Shown here piece by piece: positions 15,840 to 32,476 of a DNA stretch of 32,476 bases (positions are counted from its first letter, which is position 1; every line of letters starts with the position of its first letter). A model generated the notes under the pieces. That model worked only from the letters and a program-made list of their open reading frames with translations. It was not told the origin of the DNA and did no database searches. The translations under genes and the position numbers were made by a program. The DNA is from Gammaproteobacteria bacterium. Its GTDB lineage: Bacteria > Pseudomonadota > Gammaproteobacteria > Steroidobacterales > Steroidobacteraceae. Location: positions 1 through 32,476 of the forward strand of contig JAGWWY010000016.1 of the NCBI GenBank assembly GCA_018970145.1. Direction: 5' to 3'.

Positions 15840-16991
15840 ATGGCGGAGCACGACGTCGACCAACTGCATGACGAGGGCGCGCTGTGGCACGGCCGCGGTC
15901 AGCTGGCACGCGCCATCGCCTGTTATCGCGCCGCGTTGACCTGGAATCCAACCGCGCTCGAGACCCGCAGTAATTTAGCGCACGCCTTGCTCGAAATGGG
16001 ACAGCAACACGCTGCTTGGCAAAGCTTGGAGGACGCTCCGTCTCGGCAACGTCAGCATCCGACCTTGCTCGCGACGGCAGGTGCCTTGCACTGCGCACTC
16101 GGACGCCATGAGGCCGCAGTCGATATTCTCGATCCATTGACTCGTTCGGGACGCGTCGACGAGATGCCCTGGGTGAATCTCGCCACCTCCCAGCGGGAGC
16201 TCGGCGCCGAAGCCGCCGCACTCGCTTCCTTGCGCGAGGCTTGCGATATCAACGCGGACAATGCGCGTGCCCAAGCCGATCTCGCCGGGCTACTGCTGTC
16301 CCTCGGCCGATCGACCGAGTCGCTCGCGGTGGCCGACGCATTTCTCGAGCACCATCCCGAGGATCGACAATTGCTGGCCGTCGCCGCGCTCGCGCTCCAC
16401 GAGCTCGACCGCCATGACGAGTCTCGCGAAATCTGCGATCTGGATTCGATGGTCGAGATCGTTGACCGCGATGAGCTCGACTTGCCACCTGGTCTGCTGC
16501 AAGAGCTCGCTAATCATCTCGGTGCGGAGCCCTCCTTGCTGTCATCGCCCTTGAGCAAGGCCACTCGCGGCGGTCGTCAGACTGGCGAGCTGGATCCCGC
16601 TTCGCACCCCGGTTTACTTGCCATCGAGTCATGGGTGAAATCTTTGCTACCCACCGAACTACATTCCTGGCGTTGGTGGGCCACCCTCCTCGAAGCGGGC
16701 GGACGTCAACTGCCACATATCCACCCGCGCAGCAGCTGGAGCGGTGTCTTCTACGTTGCGCTACCCGAAGCGCTGCAACAACTGGACCCGTCGTCGGGCG
16801 CCCTGGAGTTCGGTAGGCCACCCTCGCATCTACGTCTACGCTCGAATCCGCCGACGCGCGTCGTGGCACCGATGCCCGGGCGCCTCGTGATCTTTCCCTC
16901 GCACCTATGGCATCGGACGCTGGATTTCAGCGCCGCAGGGCGGCGCGTGAGCGTTGCCTTCGATGCAACCGATCAGAACAGCGGCAGCTGA
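15840..16991 (+). CDS. TPR protein fused to a 2OG-Fe(II) oxygenase domain (PF13759-like)
   Basis: This protein of 383 residues has TPR-like helical repeats through about residue 200 ([59 protein letters not shown] and more), then an oxygenase-like domain at about 255-380. [14 protein letters not shown] gives iron ligands H293 and H295, [10 protein letters not shown] gives a distal histidine (probably H358), and RRVSVAFD gives the 2-oxoglutarate arginine. TPRs usually bind a protein partner, so a protein substrate is possible. The ATG at 15840 is preferred; GTG codons at 15813 and 15825 would extend the N-terminus. No strong ribosome binding site is visible. The next gene starts 14 bp downstream on the same strand. 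Confidence 0.85.
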   Translation: MAEHDVDQLHDEGALWHGRGQLARAIACYRAALTWNPTALETRSNLAHALLEMGQQHAAWQSLEDAPSRQRQHPTLLATAGALHCALGRHEAAVDILDPLTRSGRVDEMPWVNLATSQRELGAEAAALASLREACDINADNARAQADLAGLLLSLGRSTESLAVADAFLEHHPEDRQLLAVAALALHELDRHDESREICDLDSMVEIVDRDELDLPPGLLQELANHLGAEPSLLSSPLSKATRGGRQTGELDPASHPGLLAIESWVKSLLPTELHSWRWWATLLEAGGRQLPHIHPRSSWSGVFYVALPEALQQLDPSSGALEFGRPPSHLRLRSNPPTRVVAPMPGRLVIFPSHLWHRTLDFSAAGRRVSVAFDATDQNSGS

Positions 16992-17005
16992 GGTAGTCTA
17001 ATCCC

Positions 17006-18412
17006 ATGAAAAACTGGGACGTGATCGTGATCGGTGCCGGCTCCGCCGGACTGCCTCTGGCCATCAAGGCCGCCGAACGAGGCGCGAAAGTGCTGCAACT
17101 CGAGGCGGACTATCGCATCGGTGGCACCTTGTACTGGTCCTCCGGTCAGATCAGCGCGGCTGGTACCCGGTTGCAGCGTAGCCTCGGAATCGACGACAGC
17201 CCCACTGAGCATTTTCGCGATGCGCAGCGCATCGCCAAAGACAGCATCGATCCCGTCGTATTACGCACCTTCGTCGACCACGCGGCGGGTCTCATCGATT
17301 GGCTGATGGATATCGGTTTCCAACCCGCGCCCGGTACACCGGTGGCGGGTGAAGCACATGAAGCGTATGCGACTCGGCGATATCTTTGGGGAACCCGCCA
17401 GGCGATATCGATCCTCGAGGTCCTGCGACCGGTTCACGAGAGGTGGGTCAAATCCGGCGGAATCGAGTTGCGCCTCCAACATCGCATGACGGAGTTGCTC
17501 ACCGATGAGCGCGGTGCCGTCATCGGCGTCAAGGCGAGCACTCCGAACGGTGAGGTACAGTTTCGCGGGAAGAACGTAGTTCTGGCATCGGGCGGCTATG
17601 CGGCCAACCCGCAACTCTGGGCAAAGCAAACACCAAAAGCGCCGCTCTGCTCATACACCAACCCCTACTCGCGCGGCGATGGTCTAGAAGCTGCCGCGAT
17701 ACTCGATGCGCGTGTCGATCGAGGCGATTATTTTTTGAATACGTTTGCAGGCTATCTCGACGATGCTGCAGATCCGACGAGCGGTCGTTTCTTGTTGCTC
17801 TCGCCGGGCGCGCGCAAGGTGTGGGAAATCTTCGTTGATCGACGCGGTCGTCGCTTCATGCAAGAAGATCATCCGAGTATCGATTACCGCGAGCGCGCCT
17901 TGTTTTCACAACCCGGCACGGCGATGCACATCGTTCTGGATGAGGGCATCTTGCAAAATGCCGCGCCGCTGACACCGGAGGACGCAGCCGCCTATCGCGC
18001 TCGCTTCGGTCGTCATCCCGCCTTCATCAAGGCTCGCACCGTCGATGCCCTCGCGCGCAAGCTGGATGTGCCGGTAAGTAACCTGCGCAAGACCATTGCG
18101 CAGTACAACCGCGCGGTCGATGCCGAGCTCGATCGCGAACAAGGCAAACAGTTTTTGATCCGTCGCATCGAAACGGCCCCGTTCTACGCCATCAAGGCGC
18201 AGGGCATCACGGTGGTCAGCCCTGCCGGTCTTGCCGTTGACCAACATTTGCGCGTACTGAATCGCGCCGGCAAACCCATCAAGAATTTGTACGCGGCGGG
18301 TGAAGTGCTGGGTTTCGGTCGCACCTCTGGCAATGCCTATGTCGGCGGTTTATCCCTGACACCTGCACTGACCTTCGGCAAGTTGCTCGGTGAAAAACTG
18401 CTGTCTTGGTAG
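17006..18412 (+). CDS. FAD-dependent oxidoreductase (fumarate reductase / ketosteroid dehydrogenase-like flavoprotein)
   Basis: This 468-residue protein is of the PF00890 FAD-binding type. The dinucleotide motif VIGAGSAGLPLA (G10-x-G12-x-x-G15) is followed by an acidic residue ending strand 2 (LQLEAD), then GGTLYWSSGQIS. The second FAD-contact region LASGGYAANP and the C-terminal NLYAAGEVLGFGRTSGNAYVGG are also present. The family covers fumarate reductases, flavocytochromes c and 3-ketosteroid dehydrogenases; I cannot choose the substrate. No heme or flavin-transfer domain is fused, and no export signal is seen. GAGG lies 12 bases before the ATG. It follows the TPR/2OG gene by 14 bp, probably in one transcript, and meets the IclR regulator gene tail-to-tail. 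Confidence 0.9.
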   Translation: MKNWDVIVIGAGSAGLPLAIKAAERGAKVLQLEADYRIGGTLYWSSGQISAAGTRLQRSLGIDDSPTEHFRDAQRIAKDSIDPVVLRTFVDHAAGLIDWLMDIGFQPAPGTPVAGEAHEAYATRRYLWGTRQAISILEVLRPVHERWVKSGGIELRLQHRMTELLTDERGAVIGVKASTPNGEVQFRGKNVVLASGGYAANPQLWAKQTPKAPLCSYTNPYSRGDGLEAAAILDARVDRGDYFLNTFAGYLDDAADPTSGRFLLLSPGARKVWEIFVDRRGRRFMQEDHPSIDYRERALFSQPGTAMHIVLDEGILQNAAPLTPEDAAAYRARFGRHPAFIKARTVDALARKLDVPVSNLRKTIAQYNRAVDAELDREQGKQFLIRRIETAPFYAIKAQGITVVSPAGLAVDQHLRVLNRAGKPIKNLYAAGEVLGFGRTSGNAYVGGLSLTPALTFGKLLGEKLLSW

Positions 18413-18454
18413 AGGCGGCAGGGCTCCGCTGCGAAACCAGTCTCCGCGCGACTC

Positions 18455-19270
18455 TCAGACGTTGCGGCCGAGGACGATCTCCTGCAACGCGGGCAGCATG
18501 CGTTTGCGCGCATCATCGAAACTGACTGCCGACAACGCAAATCGCACGGCGAGCGCCGCGACCGCCTCACCATCGACCATCACCGGCACCGCGATGCTGC
18601 CCTGCTCGGTCAGTCGCAACGGACGTGTGGCGCGAGCGTAACCTCGCTCGCGCATGGCCGCGATGTCACGATCGAGGGCGACGCGATCGGGCCACAGGGT
18701 CACGGTCTCTTCGGAGCGGCTCGGCCAGAGAGATTCCAGCAGCGTCTCGCGCACCCGCGGGCTCGAGAAGGCGATGATCGCCCGCCCCGAGGCAGTCGTG
18801 AGCACGGGAACCTGCATGCCACGCTCAAAATATTCGACCGCAAAACCGCTCTCTCGATCGGTCGAATCTTCGATGAACAACTCGGGGAAGCGGGGCGTCA
18901 TCAGGCTCATCGGCCACTGGACACGCGCAGAAGAGGCATGCATCGCGCGGCGAATCGGCTCCAAGCGTTCTGTTGTCGCGTCGAAACCGTGACTCAGCAG
19001 CGACGCCTTGAGCGTGAGTTGATAGCGGCGGTTGGGCAGTCGAACCACGAAATCGGTGGCCTCGAGCGTCGCCAGACAGCGATTGACGGTGGTCCGTGCG
19101 AGACGTAACCGCTGACTCAAGGCCGCGGTCGTGAGCGGACCGTAGCGGTTAAGGACTTGAATGAGCTCCAAACCCCGCAACAGCACGCGCACCGGGGTGG
19201 GATGCCCCGGCGGCATGCGATGCGTTCCTGCAGGGGCGCCAGTGTTCTTGCTGCCCTGATCCTCGTCCAT
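18455..19270 (-). CDS. IclR family transcriptional regulator
   Basis: This 271-residue regulator has an N-terminal winged helix-turn-helix (about 28-85: RGLELIQVLNRYGPLTTAALSQRL, LARTTVNRCLATLE) and a C-terminal IclR effector-binding domain. Visible features of the latter are VLTTASGRAIIAF, GYARATRPLRL and SIAVPVMVDGEAVAALAV. IclR proteins usually control catabolic genes near them and respond to small acids or aromatics. The nearest candidate target is the FAD oxidoreductase operon, which converges on it with 42 bp between stops. It lies 77 bp downstream of rpoC on the same strand, so some read-through transcription is possible. A GAGAGAGA stretch precedes the ATG. Confidence 0.93.
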   Translation of the reverse strand: MDEDQGSKNTGAPAGTHRMPPGHPTPVRVLLRGLELIQVLNRYGPLTTAALSQRLRLARTTVNRCLATLEATDFVVRLPNRRYQLTLKASLLSHGFDATTERLEPIRRAMHASSARVQWPMSLMTPRFPELFIEDSTDRESGFAVEYFERGMQVPVLTTASGRAIIAFSSPRVRETLLESLWPSRSEETVTLWPDRVALDRDIAAMRERGYARATRPLRLTEQGSIAVPVMVDGEAVAALAVRFALSAVSFDDARKRMLPALQEIVLGRNV

Positions 19271-19284
19271 CGTCTCTCTCGGCT

Positions 19285-19303
19285 GGCGGCCTTCCCGGCC
19301 GCC
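19285..19303. other. Short GC hairpin between rpoC and the IclR gene
   Basis: GGCGGCC, loop TTCCC, GGCCGCC. No T-tract follows on the minus strand, so it is at best a poor terminator for rpoC or a leader hairpin of the IclR mRNA. The remaining part of this 77-bp gap shows nothing else clear. Confidence 0.35.
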
Positions 19304-19347
19304 GCCTACTTTAGCCTATCGTCATAACGATATGCTCATTCTGCGGC

Positions 19348-23556
<4,209 letters not shown>

Positions 23557-23570
23557 GACTGCACCTTGCC

Positions 23571-27650
<4,080 letters not shown>

Positions 27651-27688
27651 CGGTCACCTCACACTTTCAAACTGGACGGAGACGACGA

Positions 27689-27718
27689 GGCAACCGAGGC
27701 CTTCAAGCCCCGGTTGCC
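27689..27718 (-). other. rplL-rpoB intergenic hairpin (attenuator or RNase III site candidate)
   Basis: GGCAACCG-A-GGC, loop CTTCAA, GCC-C-CGGTTGCC: an 8-bp plus 3-bp stem with one mismatch. No T-tract follows. In E. coli the equivalent gap holds an attenuator and an RNase III processing site that set rpoB expression below rplL; the same role is inferred here. Confidence 0.5.
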
Positions 27719-27765
27719 ACGCATCTCGCGATACAAAGGTAATTCCCACCACGCGAGCGGCGGGG

Positions 27766-28149
27766 TTACTTGATCTCGACCTTCGCGCCGGCTTCTTCGA
27801 GCTTTTTCTTCATGCTGTCGGAATCGGCCTTGTTGACCCCATCCTTCAGCGTGCTCGGAACGGCTTCGACGAGGTCCTTCGCTTCCTTCAGGCCGAGGCC
27901 CGTCAGTTCGCGCACGACCTTGATGACGCCCACCTTCTTGTCGGCCGGATACTCCTTGAGGATGACGGTGAACTCCGTCTTCTCCTCAACCGGAGCCGCG
28001 GCAGCGGCGGGACCCGCGGCGGCCGCGACGGCCACCGGAGCAGCAGCGGTCACACCGAACTTGTTCTCCATGTCGGAGATCAGTTCGACGATCTGCATGA
28101 TGCTCATGTTGGAAATTGCTTCGAGGATTTCGTCCTTGCTAACAGCCAT
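27766..28149 (-). CDS. rplL: 50S ribosomal protein L7/L12
   Basis: This 127-residue stalk protein recruits and activates translational GTPases. The N-terminal dimerisation and L10-binding helices ([24 protein letters not shown]) are followed by an Ala/Pro/Val hinge (about 35-54). The globular C-terminal domain has [30 protein letters not shown] and the final EAGAKVEIK. Normal length. GGAG lies 8 bases before the ATG. It follows rplJ by 36 bp and should be made in several copies per L10. Confidence 0.98.
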   Translation of the reverse strand: MAVSKDEILEAISNMSIMQIVELISDMENKFGVTAAAPVAVAAAAGPAAAAAPVEEKTEFTVILKEYPADKKVGVIKVVRELTGLGLKEAKDLVEAVPSTLKDGVNKADSDSMKKKLEEAGAKVEIK

Positions 28150-28185
28150 TGTGGTAACTCCAAAGATATTTCAAAGGCAACAAGA

Positions 28186-28719
28186 TCAAGCGCTGACGGC
28201 CTGCTTCGCATCGCGGATAGCCGCGACCGTGCGGACCAGCTTGGTATGCGGCGCAGCCACCGTGCGAACGAATTTCTCGATCGGTGCTTTGAGCGTACCC
28301 AACAGCATCGACAGAGCCTGTTCGCGCGTCGGCAGCGATGCGACTTTCTCGAGATCCTTGCCGGGCAGCACATCGCCACCCAAGGACACGAGCGTCGCAA
28401 CGAGCTTATCGTTCGCTTTCGAGAAGTCCTTCACCACGCGCGCCGCAGCGCCCGGGTCGTCCTTCGAAAAAGCCAGGACGAGCGGACCCTTCAATTGGGG
28501 ACCGACCGCTTCAAACGAAGTGCCGACCAATGCCTTGCGTGCCAACGTGTTTTTGACGACACGCATGTACACGCCTTGGGCACGGGCCTTGGCACGTAGC
28601 TCAGTCATCTGCGAAACCGTGATACCACGATATTCGGCAGCGACCACTGATTGCGCCGAAGACGCAATCTCCGCCACTTCCTTTACCAGCGCTTTCTTGT
28701 CTTCTAGGTTCAGAGGCAC
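28186..28719 (-). CDS. rplJ: 50S ribosomal protein L10
   Basis: This 177-residue stalk base protein binds 23S rRNA and carries L7/L12 dimers. MPLNLEDKKALVKEVAEIA is the typical N-terminus, beginning at a GTG codon (28717-28719) preceded by AGGAG with a 10-base spacer. An in-frame extension to 28776 runs into the leader RNA and is rejected. The VVKNTLARKAL motif is conserved, and the C-terminal helices bind L7/L12. Expression is probably controlled by L10-L12 binding to the leader upstream (28820-28905). Confidence 0.96.
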   Translation of the reverse strand: MPLNLEDKKALVKEVAEIASSAQSVVAAEYRGITVSQMTELRAKARAQGVYMRVVKNTLARKALVGTSFEAVGPQLKGPLVLAFSKDDPGAAARVVKDFSKANDKLVATLVSLGGDVLPGKDLEKVASLPTREQALSMLLGTLKAPIEKFVRTVAAPHTKLVRTVAAIRDAKQAVSA

Positions 28720-28802
28720 TAGTTGATTACTCCTCTCCTGAAGATCACACACCGGTACGAGACTTGCGCCCCGCACCGGACCCTATGGACGGCGACCTTC
28801 AA

Positions 28803-28819
28803 ACGAGGACGATCCTCGT
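28803..28819 (-). other. Hairpin between L10 leader and rplJ
   Basis: ACGAGGA, loop CGA, TCCTCGT gives a perfect 7-bp stem just 3' of the L10 leader element. It may belong to the same regulatory fold. No T-tract follows. Confidence 0.4.
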
Positions 28820-28905
28820 ATGAGCGGTGCACCACCTGCGCAGGCCATCTCATTAAGAACGGGCTGGTTGCTTGCGCTTCCACCCACTCGCCTGCGGTCT
28901 TCGAT
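28820..28905 (-). ncRNA. Ribosomal protein L10 leader (autoregulatory mRNA element)
   Basis: In the 232-bp gap before rplJ, the minus strand holds GAAGACCGCAGGCGAG, then about 30 bases later TTCTTAATGAGATGGCCTGCGCAGG. CGCAGGC pairs with GCCTGCG over 7 bp. The same blocks (GAAGACCGCAGG, CTTAAT, CCTGCG) recur in the gammaproteobacterial rplJ leader, where the L10-L12 complex binds to repress translation. Boundaries are approximate. Confidence 0.7.
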
Positions 28906-28951
28906 GGAACTCGGCGACTTGCATCACCGAGCCCGCATCAATTCAAAAAAA

Positions 28952-29647
28952 TCAAACCCCGAGCGACGCCTGATCGATCTGCACGCCCGGCCCCATCGTC
29001 GAGGAGACCGTGACACGCTTCAGGTAGATACCTTTCGACGTTGCCGGCTTCGCCTTCTGCAGGTCGGCCAACAAAGCCTGAAGGTTCTCGCGCAAGTGCT
29101 GCGCATCGAAGCTCACCTTGCCGATGGTGCAATGCACGATACCGGCCTTGTCGACGCGGTAACGCACCTGACCACTCTTGGCATTCTTCACGGCGCCGGC
29201 CACATCGGGGCTCACCGTACCTACTTTCGGATTCGGCATGAGACCACGGGGGCCCAAGATCTGCCCGAGTTGACCCACGATGCGCATGGCATCAGGGCTC
29301 GCGATCACGACGTCGAAATCCATCTTACCGGCCTTCACCTGCTCGGCGAGATCTTCCATGCCGACGATGTCGGCGCCAGCTGCCTTGGCGGCATCGGCGT
29401 TCTTGCCCGAGGTGAACACGGCAACGCGAACCGTCTTGCCGATACCGTGCGGCATCACGGTCGACCCGCGAACCTGTTGGTCGGACTTGGCGGCATCGAT
29501 ACCGAGATTGATGGCGGCGTCGACCGACTCGTTGAACTTCGCCTTGGCGAATTCTTTGACGAGCTTGAACGCGTCATCGACGGGATAAGTTTTGCCCGGC
29601 GGGAGAGCGTCCTTCCAGGGCTTCATACGTTTGGCGATGAACGGCAT
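28952..29647 (-). CDS. rplA: 50S ribosomal protein L1
   Basis: This 231-residue protein forms the mobile L1 stalk and, in E. coli, represses its own operon by binding the rplK leader. Recognisable parts are [10 protein letters not shown], the rRNA-binding [24 protein letters not shown], the [19 protein letters not shown] signature and [18 protein letters not shown]. Only 2 bp separate it from the rplK stop, so the two are translated together. A T7 run follows its stop on the minus strand, but I see no strong stem before it. Confidence 0.98.
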   Translation of the reverse strand: MPFIAKRMKPWKDALPPGKTYPVDDAFKLVKEFAKAKFNESVDAAINLGIDAAKSDQQVRGSTVMPHGIGKTVRVAVFTSGKNADAAKAAGADIVGMEDLAEQVKAGKMDFDVVIASPDAMRIVGQLGQILGPRGLMPNPKVGTVSPDVAGAVKNAKSGQVRYRVDKAGIVHCTIGKVSFDAQHLRENLQALLADLQKAKPATSKGIYLKRVTVSSTMGPGVQIDQASLGV

Positions 29648-29649
29648 GA

Positions 29650-30081
29650 TCAGACTCCTTCCACATCGACGCCCATCGAGCGGGCGCTACCGGCAATCGT
29701 ACGCACCGCAGCATCGAGATCGGCTGCAGTAAGATCCGGCGTCTTGGTCTTGGCGATCTCTTCGAGCTGGGCGCGAGTGATCTTGCCGACCTTGTTGGTG
29801 TTGGGAGTGCCACTGCCCTTCTCGATGCCGATCGCCTTGCGGATCAGCACCGCAGCAGGCGGCGTCTTCATGATGAAGGTGAAGCTGCGGTCTGCGTAGA
29901 CCGTGATCACCACTGGAATGGGCAGCCCCTTTTCGAGCTTCTGCGTGGCAGCGTTGAACTGCTTGCAGAACTCCATGATGTTCACGCCCTGCTGACCCAA
30001 TGCTGGGCCGATGGGCGGTGAGGGGTTCGCCGAGCCTGCAGGTACCTGCAGCTTGACGTAGCCTTGGACTTTCTTGGCCAT
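29650..30081 (-). CDS. rplK: 50S ribosomal protein L11
   Basis: This 143-residue protein of the GTPase-associated centre binds 23S rRNA with L10 nearby and takes part in stringent response signalling through RelA. The N-terminal domain has [31 protein letters not shown]. The rRNA-binding C-terminal domain carries [46 protein letters not shown] precedes the ATG. It is first of rplK-rplA, 136 bp downstream of nusG, with a terminator-like signal between. Confidence 0.98.
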   Translation of the reverse strand: MAKKVQGYVKLQVPAGSANPSPPIGPALGQQGVNIMEFCKQFNAATQKLEKGLPIPVVITVYADRSFTFIMKTPPAAVLIRKAIGIEKGSGTPNTNKVGKITRAQLEEIAKTKTPDLTAADLDAAVRTIAGSARSMGVDVEGV

Positions 30082-30107
30082 CGTTCACTCTCCTGGGTTC
30101 CAACGCC

Positions 30108-30207
30108 CACGCTCCAGCGTGAGCTCCCCATGCGCTTCCTTGCCGTTACGACACGCGATCCTTCGCGTATCGATCCATCGACTCGTCCCCTAACGAAGAC
30201 GAGCCTT
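30108..30207 (-). promoter_or_regulatory. rplK leader with two small hairpins (likely L1-regulated)
   Basis: The gap between nusG and rplK contains CTCGTC/GACGAG arms (about 30182-30203) and CACGCT-CC-AGCGTG (30108-30121) shortly before the rplK ribosome binding site. In E. coli L1 represses translation from an rplK leader structure. A promoter is expected here, but I could not identify its boxes. Confidence 0.35.
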
Positions 30208-30208
30208 C

Positions 30209-30235
30209 AAAAAAACCTCAGGCCTTTTCGACCTG
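30209..30235 (-). terminator. Intrinsic terminator-like hairpin at the nusG stop codon
   Basis: On the minus strand CAGGTC, loop GAAAA, GGCCTG forms a 6-bp stem with one G-T wobble, followed after AGG by seven T residues. The nusG stop codon lies at the end of the stem. It may partly separate secE-nusG from rplKAJL transcription. Confidence 0.5.
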
Positions 30236-30751
30236 CGAAAAATCCAGCTCGACCGGCGTCGAACGACCGAGGATCTGCACTGCAACCTGCAGGCGATTCT
30301 TCTCGTAGTTGACGTTCTCGACCACGCCGCTGAAATCATTGAACGGACCATCGGTGACCCGCACAACTTCACCCGGCTCAAAAATAACTTTCGGTCGCGG
30401 CTTCTCGACACCTTCTTCCACGCGACGCAAGATCTGATTCGCTTCGCGGTCGCTGATCGGAGCCGGTTTTTCCTTGGTGCCGCCGATGAAGCCGAGCACC
30501 TTCGGAACCTCGTGCACGAGATGCCAGGTTTCTTCGTCCATCTCCATCTGCACGAGCACGTAGCCCGGATAAAACTTGCGCTCGCTCTTGCGCTTCTGAC
30601 CATCGCGCATCTCGACGACCTCTTCGGTCGGAACGAGAATCTCGCCAAACTTGTGCTCGAGACCCGCTCGCTTGATGCGCTCCTTCAAACCATCGGCCAC
30701 GCGATGTTCGAGGTTCGAGTAGGCATGGACGACGTACCAACGCATTGCCAT
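30218..30751 (-). CDS. nusG: Transcription termination/antitermination protein NusG
   Basis: This 177-residue protein has an NGN domain ([19 protein letters not shown] to about 115) that contacts RNA polymerase and a KOW domain ([26 protein letters not shown]) that binds Rho or S10. [12 protein letters not shown] and [16 protein letters not shown] are the usual signatures. CAGGAG lies 9 bases before the ATG at 30751. Only 4 bp separate it from the secE stop, the classic secE-nusG pair coupling secretion and transcription genes. Confidence 0.98.
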   Translation of the reverse strand: MAMRWYVVHAYSNLEHRVADGLKERIKRAGLEHKFGEILVPTEEVVEMRDGQKRKSERKFYPGYVLVQMEMDEETWHLVHEVPKVLGFIGGTKEKPAPISDREANQILRRVEEGVEKPRPKVIFEPGEVVRVTDGPFNDFSGVVENVNYEKNRLQVAVQILGRSTPVELDFSQVEKA

Positions 30752-30755
30752 GAAA

Positions 30756-31148
30756 TCAGACTCCTGCGTCCGGGCCGCCGAGGATCAACTTGGTCAGCCA
30801 ACCGAGGATCGAATCGACCCCCCAGAAGAACAAAGCCATGATGATCACGAATACGAAAACCACTGCGGTCATGGTGCCCGTCTCTTGCCGGGTCGGCCAA
30901 AAGACCTTGTACAACTCGATGCGCGCATCGAGCGCAAACTTCCAGAAGTCGCGCCCATACTGCGAGAGAAAAAACACAGCCCCGGCGACGATGAGGCCAC
31001 CTGCGAAAACGAGCCAACGCACCCAATCGGCCTGCTCGCCCTTGAGCACGTAAAACGAGGCGATCCCTGCGGCCGCGATCAGGATCGCAGCCCAGAGTTT
31101 CGCTTTGTCGGCGCCAGTGACGCCGTCGTTTTTGACTGCTTCGTTCAT
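30756..31148 (-). CDS. secE: Preprotein translocase subunit SecE
   Basis: This 130-residue inner-membrane subunit of the SecYEG channel has three hydrophobic segments (about 17-35, 43-63 and 93-115), the long gammaproteobacterial form. The conserved cytoplasmic motif before the last segment is [13 protein letters not shown]. It clamps SecY and is essential for Sec export. AGGA lies about 11 bases before the ATG. It follows tRNA-Trp by 28 bp. Confidence 0.97.
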   Translation of the reverse strand: MNEAVKNDGVTGADKAKLWAAILIAAAGIASFYVLKGEQADWVRWLVFAGGLIVAGAVFFLSQYGRDFWKFALDARIELYKVFWPTRQETGTMTAVVFVFVIIMALFFWGVDSILGWLTKLILGGPDAGV

Positions 31149-31176
31149 CGTTGCACTGATCCTGCGTAGCCCGAAT

Positions 31177-31252
<76 letters not shown>

Positions 31253-31272
31253 GTACTGTTTCGACGAGCCTC

Positions 31273-32463
<1,191 letters not shown>

Positions 32464-32476
32464 GATTTCTTCTCCT

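Overview
The window looks like chromosomal DNA of a GC-rich gammaproteobacterium. The gene order tuf - tRNA-Trp - secE - nusG - rplKAJL - rpoBC on one strand, a 1402-residue beta' subunit with the usual zinc-binding cysteines, and an L10-leader-like element all fit this class. The accessory genes (TonB receptor, S8 protease with a GlyGly-CTERM-like tail, CpcT/CpeT-like protein, PF13759-type oxygenases) suggest a Steroidobacterales/Nevskiales/Xanthomonadales-like aquatic or soil lineage; that placement is inference only.

Layout. Left end (1-3165, minus strand): the str operon rpsL-rpsG-fusA-tuf, with the second tuf cut by the window start. Middle (3471-19270): about 16 kb of accessory genes in several short operons. 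From left to right these are: a TonB-dependent receptor (-); a three-gene overlapping set S8 protease > SDR > 2OG-Fe(II) oxygenase (-); FKBP isomerase > exported methyltransferase > glutathione S-transferase (+); a CpcT/CpeT-like exported protein (-), divergent from gamma-glutamyltransferase (+); RmuC (-), divergent from a TPR/2OG-oxygenase fusion > FAD oxidoreductase pair (+); and an IclR regulator (-). Right part (19348-32463, minus strand): rpoC, rpoB, rplL, rplJ, rplA, rplK, nusG, secE, tRNA-Trp and a complete tuf.

How it works together. The two flanks are the core gene-expression machinery (RNA polymerase, ribosomal proteins, elongation factors, NusG, SecE), with regulatory RNA signals in the gaps. 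In many gammaproteobacteria rpoC is followed directly by rpsL; here a 16-kb block without recombinase or transposase genes lies between them. The block carries envelope and small-molecule functions: outer-membrane uptake, periplasmic folding, glutathione turnover, secreted proteolysis and 2OG-dependent oxidation.

The first and last 141 bases are identical. Both copies lie at the 5' end of tuf, so the likeliest explanation is an assembly break at the duplicated tuf gene, not a circular molecule. I found no CRISPR array, insertion sequence, phage gene or convincing new defence-type system. The most unusual content is the accessory block and its coupled operons.
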